Source: Komagataeibacter medellinensis NBRC 3288
GTDB lineage: Bacteria; Pseudomonadota; Alphaproteobacteria; Acetobacterales; Acetobacteraceae
Direction: 5' to 3'
Length of the DNA: 64,000 bases
Assembly (NCBI RefSeq): GCF_000182745.2
Contig: NC_016027.1
Span: 2,014,001 to 2,078,000 of the forward strand
Part shown: piece after piece, positions 7,651 through 17,615 of the stretch
Layout: each line of letters opens with the position of its first letter
Numbering within the stretch: the stretch's first letter is position 1
Notes under the pieces: model-generated
The model's input: the letters and a program-made list of their open reading frames with translations, nothing else
Database searches by the model: none
Told to the model about the DNA's origin: nothing
Made by a program: the position numbers and the translations under genes

Positions 7651-8574
7651 ATGATCGACATTATCGTTCTCGGCGCGGCGGCGGGTGGTGGATTTCCGCA
7701 ATGGAATTCCAACGCTCCCGGTTGCAGGCGGGCCAGGGCCGGCGATCCGGCAGCCCTGCCCCGCACACAGGCTTCCATCGCCATTAGTGGGGATGGAAAG
7801 AACTGGTTCGTGGTCAACGCATCCCCTGATCTGCGGACCCAGATAAACCAGACTCCCGCCCTGCACCCCAGCGAAGGTCTGCGGTCCACGCCCATCGCCG
7901 GTGTCATCCTGACGGGTGGGGAAGTGGACACCATCACCGGCCTGCTCACGCTGCGTGAGCGCCAGCCCTTTACCCTGCTGGCTACGCCCGAAGTGCTGTC
8001 CATGCTGGATGCCAACCCAATTTTTGAAGCCCTGAACCGCGCGGTCGTGACCCGCACGCCCATGGCGCTTGACCAGCCCGTAACGCTGAAACTGACCGAT
8101 GGCACGCCTGCGGGCCTGACCATCGTGCCGTTTGCGGTGCCGGGCAAGGTGCCGCTTTATGCCGAGTCCGGCCCGGACCCGGCGGCCATATGCGAAAATG
8201 GCGAGACGGTCGGGCTGGAAATATCTGATGGCAAACACCGTGTCTGCTTCGTGCCCGGCTGCGCGCGCATGACCGATAACCTGCGTGTGCGCCTGCGTGG
8301 GGCAGATGACGTGTTCTTTGACGGCACGCTGTGGGTGGATGACGAGATGGTCCGTGCCGGACTAGGTGAGAAAACCGGCCGCCGCATGGGCCACATGTCC
8401 ATGGATGGCATGGACGGCACCATCGCCGCCCTGCGTGACCTGGGCATACAGCGCAGGATTTTCATACACATCAACAATTCCAACCCTGTTCTTCTGGCGG
8501 ATTCGCCCGAACGTGCTGCCGTCGAGGCGGCGGGGTGGGAAATTTCCCATGACGGGATGAGGATTACGGCATGA
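7651..8574 (+). CDS. pqqB: PQQ biosynthesis protein PqqB
   Basis: 307 residues, the usual PqqB length. It starts with DIIVLGAAAGGGFPQWN and ends with IHINNSNPVLLADSPER, both PqqB signatures. The fold is metallo-beta-lactamase-like; PqqB is thought to act as a tyrosine hydroxylase on the cross-linked intermediate or otherwise late in the pathway. The start has no clear Shine-Dalgarno sequence, only the T-rich tail of the preceding terminator, so translation may be weak. Its last codons overlap the start of pqqC (ATGA, 8571-8574), indicating translational coupling. Confidence 0.96.
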   Translation: MIDIIVLGAAAGGGFPQWNSNAPGCRRARAGDPAALPRTQASIAISGDGKNWFVVNASPDLRTQINQTPALHPSEGLRSTPIAGVILTGGEVDTITGLLTLRERQPFTLLATPEVLSMLDANPIFEALNRAVVTRTPMALDQPVTLKLTDGTPAGLTIVPFAVPGKVPLYAESGPDPAAICENGETVGLEISDGKHRVCFVPGCARMTDNLRVRLRGADDVFFDGTLWVDDEMVRAGLGEKTGRRMGHMSMDGMDGTIAALRDLGIQRRIFIHINNSNPVLLADSPERAAVEAAGWEISHDGMRITA

Positions 8575-9308
8575 GCGGAAAACTGCTTTCCCCCGATGAA
8601 CTCGAAGCCGCACTGCGCGCCATCGGGGCGGAACGCTACCACAACTTGCACCCTTTTCACCGCGCGCTGCATGATGGCAGGCTGAACCGCGCGCAGGTGC
8701 AGGCATGGGCGCTCAACCGCTACTACTATCAGGCCAGCATCCCGGCCAAGGATGCGACCCTGCTCGCCCGCCTGCCCACGGCGGAACTGCGGCGTGAGTG
8801 GCGCCGGCGTCTGGTGGATCATGATGGCGATGCACCGGGCACCGGTGGTGTCGCGCGCTGGCTGAAGCTGACCGACGGGTTGGGGCTGGACCGCGCCTAT
8901 GTTGAATCGCTGGAAGGGCTGCTGCCCGCCACGCGCTTTGCGGTCGATGCCTATGTGGCGTTCGTGCGCGACCGCTCCATCCTTGAAGCCATTGCCTCGT
9001 CACTGACCGAACTGTTCTCGCCTACCATCATCAGTGAGCGCGTGGCGGGCATGCTGCGCCATTACGACTTCATCACGCCCGAGACGCTGGCCTACTTCCA
9101 GCCACGCCTGACGCAGGCCCCGCGTGATTCCGACTTTGCACTGGCCTATGTAAAGGAACATGCCCGCACGCCAGAACAGCAGCAAGCGGTGCTGGGTGCG
9201 CTCAAGTTCAAGTGTGGCGTGCTGTGGTCCATGCTGGATGAGCTGGAATATGCCTACGTCAATCCTGCTCGCATTCCCCCCGGCGCCTTCCGCCCGGATG
9301 CGGCATGA
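8571..9308 (+). CDS. pqqC: Pyrroloquinoline-quinone synthase PqqC
   Basis: 245 residues with the all-helical PqqC/TenA-like fold signatures NRYYYQASIPAKDATLLARLP, HDGDAPGTGGVARWLKL and the C-terminal KFKCGVLWSMLDELE. It catalyses the final ring closure and eight-electron oxidation to PQQ without a cofactor, in the cytosol. It overlaps pqqB and pqqD by 4 bases on each side (ATGA), so B, C, D and E form one coupled unit. Confidence 0.96.
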   Translation: MSGKLLSPDELEAALRAIGAERYHNLHPFHRALHDGRLNRAQVQAWALNRYYYQASIPAKDATLLARLPTAELRREWRRRLVDHDGDAPGTGGVARWLKLTDGLGLDRAYVESLEGLLPATRFAVDAYVAFVRDRSILEAIASSLTELFSPTIISERVAGMLRHYDFITPETLAYFQPRLTQAPRDSDFALAYVKEHARTPEQQQAVLGALKFKCGVLWSMLDELEYAYVNPARIPPGAFRPDAA

Positions 9309-9589
9309 CCACAGGGCTGACAGACGACAGTGTTGTTCGCTTCGCGCGCGGGGTCAGGCTACAGCATGACCGCGTGCGCGAACGGTGGATCATTCAGGCC
9401 CCGGAACGCGCCTTCATTCCAGATCCTATCGCAGCTGAGGTGCTGAAACTGGTTGATGGCACCCGTACGGTGGGGCAGATCGTGGCCGGACTGGCCAGCC
9501 AGTTTGCCGCCCCGGTTGATGTGATCGGTCGGGATGTCCATGTCATGGTCAGTGACCTCATAACCCGGCAGGTGCTGGTCGTATCATGA
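9305..9589 (+). CDS. pqqD: PqqA-binding chaperone PqqD
   Basis: 94 residues with the PqqD pattern: VRFARGVRLQHDRVRERWIIQAPER, then a winged-helix-like part (AAEVLKLVDGTRTVGQIVAGLASQF). PqqD is the RiPP recognition element that binds the PqqA leader and presents it to the radical-SAM enzyme PqqE. The start overlaps the pqqC stop and its own stop overlaps the pqqE start, each by ATGA. Confidence 0.93.
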   Translation: MTTGLTDDSVVRFARGVRLQHDRVRERWIIQAPERAFIPDPIAAEVLKLVDGTRTVGQIVAGLASQFAAPVDVIGRDVHVMVSDLITRQVLVVS

Positions 9590-10692
9590 CAGACACGCTT
9601 CTCTCCCCCATGAGCCTTCTGGCGGAACTGACGCATCGCTGCCCGTTGCAGTGCCCGTACTGTTCCAACCCGCTGGCGCTGGAACCGCGCCGCAACGAAC
9701 TGTCCACCGCCGAGTGGATCAGCGTGCTGGATCAGGCGGCCGAGATGGGCGTGCTGCAGGTTCATTTCTCGGGTGGGGAACCGATGAGCCGTCCCGACCT
9801 GCCCGACCTGATCCGCCATGCGGTGGGGCTGGGGTTGTACACCAACCTCATCACCTCTGGTGTGTTGCTCAATGAGAAGACCTTCCCCGTGCTGGTGGAA
9901 GCCGGGCTGGATCATGTCCAGCTGTCTTTTCAGGATATCGACACGGAAAATGCCGAGCATGTTGGCGGCATGAAGGGTGCGCAGGCCCGCAAGATCGAAG
10001 CCGCACGGCTGATCGCGGCCGATGGCATGCCATTGACGCTGAATTTCGTCATCTACCGTGAAAATGCCGCCCGCGTGCCGCAGATGCTTGAAGCCGCGGT
10101 GGAAATGGGTGCCCGCCGGGTCGAGATCGCCCATACCCAGTATTATGGCTGGGGCCTTGCCAACCGTGCGGCCCTGATGCCCACGCCAGCCCAGCTTGAG
10201 CAGACCACGCAGGCGGTGGAAGCAGCGCGTAGGAAATATGAAGGTCGGCTGAGCATCGATTACGTGACGCCGGACTATTATGCCGACCGGCCCAAGCCGT
10301 GCATGGGTGGCTGGGGGCGGCGGTTCATCAATATCTCGCCTTCGGGCCGGGTGCTGCCGTGCCATGCGGCCGAGACCATTCCCAACGTAACTTTCCCCGA
10401 TGTGCGGACCGACACATTGGACCATATCTGGCGTGAGGCCCCGCTGTTCACCATGTTTCGGGGCACGGACTGGATGCCCCAGCCCTGCCGCAGCTGTGAT
10501 CAGCGGGAAAAGGACTGGGGCGGCTGCCGCTGCCAGGCGCTGGCGCTGGCGGGCAATGCGGCCGCAACCGACCCGGTATGCAGCCGCGCGCCCGATCATG
10601 AACGTGTGCTCAAGGTGCTGGAAACACTGCCCGCCCAGCCTCCGCCTTTTCGCTACCGCCGCTACAGCCAGGCTACGGATGAGGTCGGCTGA
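9586..10692 (+). CDS. pqqE: PqqA peptide cyclase PqqE (radical SAM, SPASM)
   Basis: 368 residues. The radical-SAM motif CPLQCPYC lies near residue 19, followed by HFSGGEPMSRPDL. The C-terminal SPASM region supplies the auxiliary-cluster cysteines (CMGGWG, LPCHAAE, CRSCDQREKDWGGCRC, DPVC). The enzyme makes the Glu-Tyr C-C bond in PqqA. It is the last gene of the operon. Its 3' end overlaps that of the convergent histidine kinase gene by 20 bases. Confidence 0.96.
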   Translation: MTDTLLSPMSLLAELTHRCPLQCPYCSNPLALEPRRNELSTAEWISVLDQAAEMGVLQVHFSGGEPMSRPDLPDLIRHAVGLGLYTNLITSGVLLNEKTFPVLVEAGLDHVQLSFQDIDTENAEHVGGMKGAQARKIEAARLIAADGMPLTLNFVIYRENAARVPQMLEAAVEMGARRVEIAHTQYYGWGLANRAALMPTPAQLEQTTQAVEAARRKYEGRLSIDYVTPDYYADRPKPCMGGWGRRFINISPSGRVLPCHAAETIPNVTFPDVRTDTLDHIWREAPLFTMFRGTDWMPQPCRSCDQREKDWGGCRCQALALAGNAAATDPVCSRAPDHERVLKVLETLPAQPPPFRYRRYSQATDEVG

Positions 10693-12454
10693 CCTCCGCC
10701 TTCACGTCCACCCGGGGCAGGCAGATCACGAAGCGCGCGCCCTGCACATGGCCATCGGCGTCCGTGCGGTTTTCCGCGCTGATGGTGCCACGCAGGGCGG
10801 TGATGATCTGCTTGCTGATCGACAGGCCAAGGCCGGAATGCTGGCCAAAATTCTCGCTGCTGGGCCGTTCGGAATAAAAACGGTCGAAAATGTTGTCGAG
10901 CTTGGCCTGCGGAATGCCGGGGCCATCATCACTGACCGCAATTTCCACCATGTTACCCGCTGGCACCGCGCTAAGCAGGATCTTGCCATCGGGTGGTGAG
11001 AACGAAATCGCATTGCCGATCAGGTTGCGCAGCACCTGCACCAGCCGGTCTTCCACCGCCAGCACGGTCAGGCGACGTTCGGGGCTGTCCCCACTGCTGG
11101 CCACGACCATGTAGGGTTGACCCGGCTGGCGGGTGGCCTGATGGATCTCGGCCAGTACCGAAAGTAGCGGCACGATGGCTACAGGCTCGGTGCGGGTGCG
11201 TGAGAGTTCGGCATCCACGCGGCTGGCATCGGCAATGTCGGTAATCAGCCGGTCGAGTCGGCGCACATCGTCATTGATGATCGACATAAGGCGGTGCTGG
11301 CGTGCGGGGTCCTGGATGCGCAGCAGGCTCTCGATGGCCGAGCGGATGGAGGAAAGCGGGTTTTTGATCTCGTGGCTGACATCGGCGGCAAAGCGCTCGA
11401 TGGCGTCCATGCGGGCCCACAGTGCGCTCGCACTATCCTGTAGGGCGCGGGCGACCTCGCCAATCTCGTCACCGCGCGCCAGCAGGCGGTCGGGCACCAT
11501 GTCGGTCCGGCCCGAAGATTCGCGCATGATATGGGCGGATGCTGCAAGCCGCAGCAGCGGGCGTGCAATGGTGAGTGATAGATACCATGAAAGCAGGATG
11601 GTCAGCGCCAGCGCCATCAGGAACAGCGACAGGATGGACGAGCGCACAGCGAACAGCGAGCGGTCCACATCCCGCGCTTCCCTTGTCAGCTGGATGATGC
11701 CCACCGTGGTCTGGGCATCATCCATGACCGGCTCGGCCACGGTCACCATAAGCTGGTGGTTGGCGTTACGGCGGATATAGGGCGGAATTTCCATCACCCG
11801 CGTGCCATCGGGCTGGGTGACCGGCTGGATGGAGGGATCGGAATCCGGCGTGTCCAGCATCATGATCCGCTCCCCCGACAGGGTGGGCAGTTGCGCCAGA
11901 AGCCAGTTGTACAGCCGCTCCCCCATGTTAATGGAAGGCGGGGAGGGTGGGGGGGAATGATCCTCTTCCTCGGTGCTGGAAAGCGGTGTGGCCCGCACCG
12001 GTGCACCTGGGGGCACGGGCTGGTCGGCCCGGCTGTCGGCCACGACCTGCCCGTCGGGTGCGAACAGGCGGGCATGGGCGCTGGGGCTGGGTTCGGTCAG
12101 GCGCAGCAGCAGGGGTCGCGCCAGTGCGGGTTCCAGAACCGGGTCATGGCGCGCTGTGGCCATGGCGCTGTGCCCCAGCGCACCTGCATAGATGCGGGCC
12201 TGCTCGCGCAGGGCCGAGACCTCGGCTTCAAGCAGGCTGTTCTGGAACTGCGTAAGATAGAGCAGCGTTAGCGCCAGCAGCCCCAGCGGCAGGGTGTTGA
12301 CCAGCAGGATCCGCCGCATGAGCGGGGAAACCAGCCGGGTCCGGTATTCCATGAATTCCGCAACACTGTTCTGGCTGTCCCCGCTCCACCGGCGCGGGAT
12401 CAGCCGGCGCAGGGGCTGCGGCAGGGGAAGGGAAGACAGGGGGAAACGCGGCAT
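10673..12454 (-). CDS. chvG: ChvG/ExoS-type sensor histidine kinase
   Basis: 593 residues. TM1 spans about 49-69 and TM2 about 273-294, with a ~200-residue periplasmic sensor between them that contains an acidic, proline-rich insert near 160-175. A HAMP region follows, then the HisKA box with His361 in ADVSHEIKNPLSSIRSA. The ATPase blocks are NLIGNAISFSPPDGK (N), DDGPGIPQ (G1) and SGLGLSISKQI (G2). The topology and box sequences match ChvG, which controls envelope, exopolysaccharide and acid responses in alphaproteobacteria. It is downstream of chvI with a 9-base gap. No hprK or PTS gene follows here as it often does; the gene ends against pqqE instead. Confidence 0.88.
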   Translation of the reverse strand: MPRFPLSSLPLPQPLRRLIPRRWSGDSQNSVAEFMEYRTRLVSPLMRRILLVNTLPLGLLALTLLYLTQFQNSLLEAEVSALREQARIYAGALGHSAMATARHDPVLEPALARPLLLRLTEPSPSAHARLFAPDGQVVADSRADQPVPPGAPVRATPLSSTEEEDHSPPPSPPSINMGERLYNWLLAQLPTLSGERIMMLDTPDSDPSIQPVTQPDGTRVMEIPPYIRRNANHQLMVTVAEPVMDDAQTTVGIIQLTREARDVDRSLFAVRSSILSLFLMALALTILLSWYLSLTIARPLLRLAASAHIMRESSGRTDMVPDRLLARGDEIGEVARALQDSASALWARMDAIERFAADVSHEIKNPLSSIRSAIESLLRIQDPARQHRLMSIINDDVRRLDRLITDIADASRVDAELSRTRTEPVAIVPLLSVLAEIHQATRQPGQPYMVVASSGDSPERRLTVLAVEDRLVQVLRNLIGNAISFSPPDGKILLSAVPAGNMVEIAVSDDGPGIPQAKLDNIFDRFYSERPSSENFGQHSGLGLSISKQIITALRGTISAENRTDADGHVQGARFVICLPRVDVKAEVSRPHP

Positions 12455-12463
12455 CCGGCGGGA

Positions 12464-13174
12464 TCATTCTTCCTTGTAGCGGTAGCCGATTCCGTACAGC
12501 GTCTCGATCTGGTTGAACTCGTCATCCACCTGACGGAACTTTTTACGCACGCGCTTGATGTGGCTGTCGATTGTACGGTCATCGACATAGATGTTTTCGC
12601 CATACGCCGCATCGATCAGCTGGTCACGCGACTTGACCAGCCCGGGACGCGCGGCCAGCGCCTTGACCAGCAGGAATTCGGTGACTGTAAGCTGGATGTC
12701 ACGGCCATGCCACAGGCACTGGTGGCGGGTCTCGTCCAGCGACAGGGCACCGCGCACCATGGTGCCCGTGGGGCAGATGCCGGCGGCCTCGCTGCGGCTG
12801 ACCTCGTTGCGGCGCAGCAGCGCGCGGATGCGCTCAAGCAGCAGGCGCTGGGAAAACGGCTTGGTGATGTAGTCATCCGCGCCCAGCCGCAGGCCCATGA
12901 GCTGGTCCACCTCCTCATCCTTGGAAGACAGGAAAATGATCGGCAGCTGCGAACGCGCGCGCAGGCGCTGGAGCAGCTCCATCCCGTCCATGCGTGGCAT
13001 CTTGATGTCAAGAACGGCCAGATCCGCCGGGCGGGACGACAGACCGTGCAGCGCACTTTCCCCATCGGTATAGGTGCGGACAATGAAGCCTTCCGCCTCC
13101 AGTGTCATCTGCACGGAGGTCAGGATGTTCCGGTCATCGTCAACCAGCACGATTGTCTGTTTCGTTGGCTCCAT
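12464..13174 (-). CDS. chvI: ChvI-type response regulator
   Basis: 236 residues. The receiver domain has DDD at 12-14 and the phosphoacceptor Asp56 in [13 protein letters not shown]. The block [41 protein letters not shown] is characteristic of ChvI. A C-terminal OmpR-type winged helix carries [21 protein letters not shown]. It is a cytosolic DNA-binding partner of the adjacent kinase, and the pair lies in one operon with chvI first. In this genus a ChvG/ChvI target could include surface polysaccharides, but no binding site was identified. Confidence 0.92.
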   Translation of the reverse strand: MEPTKQTIVLVDDDRNILTSVQMTLEAEGFIVRTYTDGESALHGLSSRPADLAVLDIKMPRMDGMELLQRLRARSQLPIIFLSSKDEEVDQLMGLRLGADDYITKPFSQRLLLERIRALLRRNEVSRSEAAGICPTGTMVRGALSLDETRHQCLWHGRDIQLTVTEFLLVKALAARPGLVKSRDQLIDAAYGENIYVDDRTIDSHIKRVRKKFRQVDDEFNQIETLYGIGYRYKEE

Positions 13175-13417
13175 GGGGGGTCTCTTTTTGCTCCTGTACC
13201 GATCCGGTCATGACCGCCGGTACCTTGCCCGGCAGGCGGTTGCAGCATAGCGTCATATCCGCCCGCATGTCATGAGGGGATGCGGGTTCCTGCTTCACTG
13301 GAGTGATAACGTCATTCCGGCTGCCCCGTTCACGGCGGGTATGTTGCGCAAATTCGGCATGCCTGCCGGGAGCGCAATGCCTTGTCCATCGGCCAGCCGT
13401 TACCTACTTGTAAGAGC

Positions 13418-14023
13418 ATGAGCGAGAACACAGACCCCAACCCCTTTGCCGGAACCCCCGAAGGTCACGGCAACCCCAATCCCCACGCCGAAGCCCAGCC
13501 GGAAGCCCCCGGTGCCGCCCCGGCGCAGGAAAGCCCGCTTGAGGCCCGCATCGCCGAGCTTGAGGCCGAGGTCGCGACCCTGCGTGACAAATGGGTCCGT
13601 TCGGAAGCTGAGACCCAGAACGTGCGCAGCCGCGCCAAGCGCGAGGTTGAAGATGCGCGGCAGTACGCCGTGCAGAAATTCGCCAAGGATGTGGTCGAGG
13701 CCGCTGACAACCTCAAGCGCGCAGTCGCCAGTTTGCCCCCCGCCACCGAAGGTGAGGACAGCCTGCTGACCCGCATGCGTGAAGGGATCGAGAGCACGGA
13801 GCGCTCCTTCGTCGGTATCCTCGAGCGTAACGGCATCAAAGCGGAAGATGCCAAGGGCAAGCCGTTCGATGCCAACCTGCATCAGGCCATGTCCGAGCAG
13901 CATAGCGACGAACATGACCATGGCACCGTGATGGAAGCGTGGACACCGGCCTGGACACTGCACGGGCGGCTGCTCAAGCCGGCCATGGTTGTCGTCTCCA
14001 AAGGACCGGCGCAGGGGAGCTGA
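13418..14023 (+). CDS. grpE: Nucleotide exchange factor GrpE
   Basis: 201 residues from the ATG at 13418; an upstream GTG at 13382 would add 12 unrelated residues. An acidic, Pro-rich N-terminus leads into a long coiled coil (LEARIAELEAEVATLRDKWVRSEAE) and the GrpE head (AKDVVEAADNLKRA, GKPFDANLHQAMSE, GRLLKPAMVVVSK). GrpE drives ADP release from DnaK. It stands before dnaK-dnaJ. A CTTG-18-CCTACT sequence at 13381-13408 resembles an alphaproteobacterial sigma-32 promoter, but it would leave almost no leader, so it is only a weak candidate. Confidence 0.93.
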   Translation: MSENTDPNPFAGTPEGHGNPNPHAEAQPEAPGAAPAQESPLEARIAELEAEVATLRDKWVRSEAETQNVRSRAKREVEDARQYAVQKFAKDVVEAADNLKRAVASLPPATEGEDSLLTRMREGIESTERSFVGILERNGIKAEDAKGKPFDANLHQAMSEQHSDEHDHGTVMEAWTPAWTLHGRLLKPAMVVVSKGPAQGS

Positions 14024-14208
14024 AATCCTGCGCGCAGGCGGCCCGATCCCCTTGAAAGGGAAGCCGGGGCTGCCTACATCGGTAATAACAGCCGGGGATA
14101 CGGGCGGATGTGGAAAGACAGTCCACCCAGTGCCCCGGACGATATGAAAGAAAGGGTCTGTCCCGATGCTTCGGGTCCGGACAGGCCGCTGAAAAGGAGA
14201 GTATCCAT

Positions 14209-16116
14209 ATGAGCAAGGTTATCGGTATCGACCTTGGTACAACCAATTCCTGCGTTGCCGTGCGCGAGGGTGATGAGACCCGCGTTATCGAGAACAGCGA
14301 AGGCGCACGCACCACCCCGTCCATGGTAGCGTTTACCGACAGCGGTGAAATGCTGGTCGGTCAGTCCGCCAAGCGTCAGGCCGTCACCAACCCGTCCAAC
14401 ACGCTGTATGCGGTCAAGCGCCTGATCGGGCGCCGTTATGATGACCCGACCGTGACCAAGGACAAGGGTCTCGTTCCCTACGAGATCGTCAAGGGTGACA
14501 ACGGTGACGCATGGGTGGAAGCACAGGGCAAGAAATACGCTCCGGCACAGATTTCCGCCTTTATTCTGGGCAAGATGAAGGAAACCGCTGAGTCCTATCT
14601 TGGCGAGAAGGTGACGCAGGCCGTCATCACCGTTCCGGCCTACTTCAATGATGCCCAGCGTCAGGCCACCAAGGATGCGGGCCGTATTGCTGGCCTTGAA
14701 GTGCTGCGTATCATCAACGAGCCGACGGCGGCAGCGCTGGCCTACGGGCTGGAGAAGAAGAACGGCGGCACCATCGCGGTCTATGACCTTGGCGGCGGCA
14801 CGTTCGACGTGTCCATCCTTGAGATTTCCGATGGCGTGATCGAGGTGAAGTCCACCAATGGTGACACCTTCCTTGGTGGTGAAGACTTCGATGCCCGCAT
14901 CATCAGCTACCTCGCCGATGAGTTCAAGCGTGACCAGGGTATCGACCTGCGTCAGGACAAGCTGGCCCTGCAGCGCCTGAAGGAAGCGGCGGAAAAGGCG
15001 AAGATCGAACTCTCCTCCTCCAAGGAGACCGAGATCAACCTGCCGTTCATCACCGCTGATGCATCTGGCCCCAAGCACCTTGTGCTCAAGCTGACCCGCG
15101 CCAAGCTGGAAAGCCTGGTCGATGACCTGATCCAGCGCACGCTGGAGCCCTGCCGTGCGGCGATGAAGGATGCGTCCGTCTCTGCTGGTGAGATTGACGA
15201 GGTTGTCCTGGTTGGCGGCATGACCCGCATGCCCAAGGTGATCGAGGCCGTTAAGCAGTTCTTCGGCAAGGAGCCTGCCCGTAATGTGAACCCGGACGAA
15301 GTGGTCGCCATTGGTGCCGCGGTGCAGGGTGCGGTGCTGCAGGGCGACGTCAAGGACGTGCTGCTGCTGGACGTGACCCCGCTGTCGCTGGGTATCGAGA
15401 CGCTGGGTGGCGTGTTCACCCGCCTGATCGACCGTAACACCACGATCCCGACCAAGAAGAGCCAGACCTTCTCCACGGCGGAAGACAACCAGAACGCCGT
15501 GACCATCAAGGTCTATCAGGGCGAGCGTGAGATGGCGGCTGATAACAAGCTGCTGGGCAACTTCGACCTGACCGGCATCGCCCCCGCCCCGCGTGGTGTG
15601 CCGCAGATCGAGGTGACGTTCGACATCGACGCCAACGGCATTGTGTCCGTCTCGGCCAAGGACAAGGCGACCGGCAAGGAGCAGCAGATCAAGATCGCAG
15701 CGTCTGGTGGTCTGTCTGAATCCGACATCGAGGCGATGGTAAAGGACGCCGAAGCCAATGCTGCCGCCGACAAGGCCAAGAAGGAACAGGTCGAGGCCCG
15801 TAACCAGGCCGAAGGTCTGACCCATCAGGTCGAGAAGTCCCTGTCCGAAGCCGGTGACAAGGTTCCGGCTGCTGACAAGACCGAGGCTGAAGCGGCGATT
15901 GCCGATGTCCGCAAGGCGCTGGAAGGCACCGATGCCGAAGCCCTGAAAACGGCGACCGATCGTCTGACGCAGGTTGCGATGAAGGTTGGTGAGGCTGTCT
16001 ACAAGGCAGGCCAGGCCGAAGGTGCGGCACCGGGTGCAGCCCCCGGCGGTGCGCCCAAGGACGAAAAAGTGGTCGACGCCGACTTTGAAGACGTGGACGA
16101 CTCCAAGAAGTCCTGA
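14209..16116 (+). CDS. dnaK: Chaperone DnaK (Hsp70)
   Basis: 635 residues from ATG 14209, preceded by AAAAGGAGAG, a strong ribosome-binding site; the longer open frame from 14110 is rejected. The ATPase domain shows [62 protein letters not shown] and [10 protein letters not shown]. The substrate-binding part begins [17 protein letters not shown]. The tail is Gly/Ala-rich and ends [13 protein letters not shown]. It is an ATP-driven foldase working with GrpE and DnaJ. A 720-codon open frame on the opposite strand is a shadow caused by strong codon bias. Confidence 0.98.
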   Translation: MSKVIGIDLGTTNSCVAVREGDETRVIENSEGARTTPSMVAFTDSGEMLVGQSAKRQAVTNPSNTLYAVKRLIGRRYDDPTVTKDKGLVPYEIVKGDNGDAWVEAQGKKYAPAQISAFILGKMKETAESYLGEKVTQAVITVPAYFNDAQRQATKDAGRIAGLEVLRIINEPTAAALAYGLEKKNGGTIAVYDLGGGTFDVSILEISDGVIEVKSTNGDTFLGGEDFDARIISYLADEFKRDQGIDLRQDKLALQRLKEAAEKAKIELSSSKETEINLPFITADASGPKHLVLKLTRAKLESLVDDLIQRTLEPCRAAMKDASVSAGEIDEVVLVGGMTRMPKVIEAVKQFFGKEPARNVNPDEVVAIGAAVQGAVLQGDVKDVLLLDVTPLSLGIETLGGVFTRLIDRNTTIPTKKSQTFSTAEDNQNAVTIKVYQGEREMAADNKLLGNFDLTGIAPAPRGVPQIEVTFDIDANGIVSVSAKDKATGKEQQIKIAASGGLSESDIEAMVKDAEANAAADKAKKEQVEARNQAEGLTHQVEKSLSEAGDKVPAADKTEAEAAIADVRKALEGTDAEALKTATDRLTQVAMKVGEAVYKAGQAEGAAPGAAPGGAPKDEKVVDADFEDVDDSKKS

Positions 16117-16190
16117 TCGCCGCAAGGCGTCATACAGGCTCCGGAAGGGAGGGGCGGCCCGCGTGGTCGCCCTGCCCTTCCACCAGGGTG

Positions 16191-16222
16191 GCGCCCGTGC
16201 TTCTGTGAAGACGGGCGCTTTT
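16191..16222 (+). terminator. Rho-independent terminator after dnaK
   Basis: GCGCCCGT (16191-16198) pairs with ACGGGCGC (16211-16218). An inner CTTC/GAAG pair extends the stem past a one-base bulge, and TTTT follows. It lies 75 bases after the dnaK stop and would partly separate dnaK from dnaJ. Confidence 0.75.
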
Positions 16223-16302
16223 CGTATTCTGAACAACCATTACCCGGAACGCGAAGCGCGCGCCGCATGAAGATGGGCCGCCGCGTTTGCTAGAGGATCC
16301 CC

Positions 16303-17436
16303 ATGGCCACCAAGATAGATTATTATTCAGTCCTTGAGGTTTCGCGCGATGCCAATGGCGACGAAATCAAGCGGGCGTATCGCAGGCTGGCCATGAAATA
16401 CCACCCCGACCGCAATCAGGGCGATGCGGAAGCGGAAGGCAAGTTCAAGGAAATCAACGAAGCGTATGATGTCCTGAAAGACGACAACAAGCGCGCGGCC
16501 TACGACCGTTTTGGCCATGCGGCGTTTGAAGGCGGCGGCCCGGGTGCCGGTGCTGGCGGGTTCGACTTCGGTGGCGGCGGTCTGGGCGATATCTTCGAGC
16601 AGATGTTTGGCGACATGATGGGCGGCAAGCGCGGTGGCCGCCGTTCGGGTGCCGACCTGCAGGTGCAGGTCACCATCACCTTTGCCGAAGCCTTTGCCGG
16701 GGTGAAGAAAAAGATCACCGTGCCCAGCCGCGTCACATGCGAAAGCTGTGATGGCACCGGTTCGGCCGACAAGGACCAGCCGCCCGAGACCTGCCCTTCC
16801 TGTCATGGCGCGGGCAAGGTCCGTGCCCAGCAGGGCTTCTTCTTTGTCGAACGCCCCTGCCCCACCTGTCATGGCACGGGCCGTCTGATCCGCAATCCGT
16901 GCAAGGAATGCCATGGTGCGGGCACGGTGGAAAAGAACCGTACCATCGAAGTAGCTATTCCCGCAGGTGTTGAGGACGGCACCCGGATCCGCATGTCTGG
17001 CGAAGGCGAGGCGGGTGGCAAAGGCGTGCCGGCGGGTGACCTGTATGTCCATGTCTCGGTGGAAGCACACCCGATCTTCCAGCGTGATGGCTCCAACATC
17101 TACTGCCGCGTGCCCGTGCGCATGGCGCAGGCTGCCCTTGGCACTGAAATCGAGGTGCCGGTGGTCGATGGCTCGCGCTCCAAGGTCAAGATCCCGGCTG
17201 GTACCCAGACCGGCGAGCACTTCCGCCTGCGTGGCAAGGGGTTCTCGGTGCTGCGTTCCTCCGCACGCGGTGACATGTATATTCAGGTTGTGGTGGAAAC
17301 GCCGCGCCACCTGACCAAACGCCAGCGTGAACTGCTGGAGGAATTCGAGGGCGATGCATCGGGTCATGCCAAGGGCAGCCCCGAGAGCACGGGTTTCTTC
17401 AGCAAGGTAAAGGATTTTTTCGAGGGCAAGCTGTAA
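16303..17436 (+). CDS. dnaJ: Co-chaperone DnaJ (Hsp40)
   Basis: 377 residues with the full class-I layout. The J domain has KYHPDRNQGD (HPD), then a Gly/Phe-rich linker (about 75-110). The zinc domain has four CxxCxGxG repeats (CESCDGTG, CPSCHGAG, CPTCHGTG, CKECHGAG), followed by the C-terminal substrate-binding barrels. DnaJ delivers substrates to DnaK and stimulates its ATPase. The start has GAGGA about 10 bases upstream. It is separated from dnaK by 186 bases and a terminator, so it may have its own promoter. Confidence 0.97.
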   Translation: MATKIDYYSVLEVSRDANGDEIKRAYRRLAMKYHPDRNQGDAEAEGKFKEINEAYDVLKDDNKRAAYDRFGHAAFEGGGPGAGAGGFDFGGGGLGDIFEQMFGDMMGGKRGGRRSGADLQVQVTITFAEAFAGVKKKITVPSRVTCESCDGTGSADKDQPPETCPSCHGAGKVRAQQGFFFVERPCPTCHGTGRLIRNPCKECHGAGTVEKNRTIEVAIPAGVEDGTRIRMSGEGEAGGKGVPAGDLYVHVSVEAHPIFQRDGSNIYCRVPVRMAQAALGTEIEVPVVDGSRSKVKIPAGTQTGEHFRLRGKGFSVLRSSARGDMYIQVVVETPRHLTKRQRELLEEFEGDASGHAKGSPESTGFFSKVKDFFEGKL

Positions 17437-17555
17437 GCCCGTTTCCTTCCACCCAGGCCTGCATGCCGGGTGGTTGAAAAGATTGATTATTCAGGTGTAG
17501 GGTCCAAGGTGCCATTCATGGTGAATCCCCCCAACTCGCACCATGGATAGGTTCA

Positions 17556-17590
17556 GGCGGCGCGATCCCCCGGTCGCGCCGCCATTTTTA
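17556..17590 (+). terminator. Rho-independent terminator between dnaJ and dapB
   Basis: GGCGGCGCGA (17556-17565) and TCGCGCCGCC (17574-17583) form a perfect 10-bp stem with an 8-base loop, followed by ATTTTTAT. It ends 25 bases before dapB, so it may act as an attenuator for dapB or simply end the dnaJ message. Confidence 0.8.
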
Positions 17591-17615
17591 TATCTGGACT
17601 GGTGGAGAATACGGC

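Noticed and set aside
13381-13411. Sigma-32-like promoter (CTTG-18-CCTACT) before grpE
   Set aside because: The -10 region is imperfect and the transcript would begin about 2 bases before the ATG. Kept only as a remark in the grpE entry.
14074-16236. 720-codon open frame antisense to dnaK
   Set aside because: It mirrors dnaK codon by codon, has no recognisable domain, and such long antisense frames are common opposite GC-rich, strongly biased genes.
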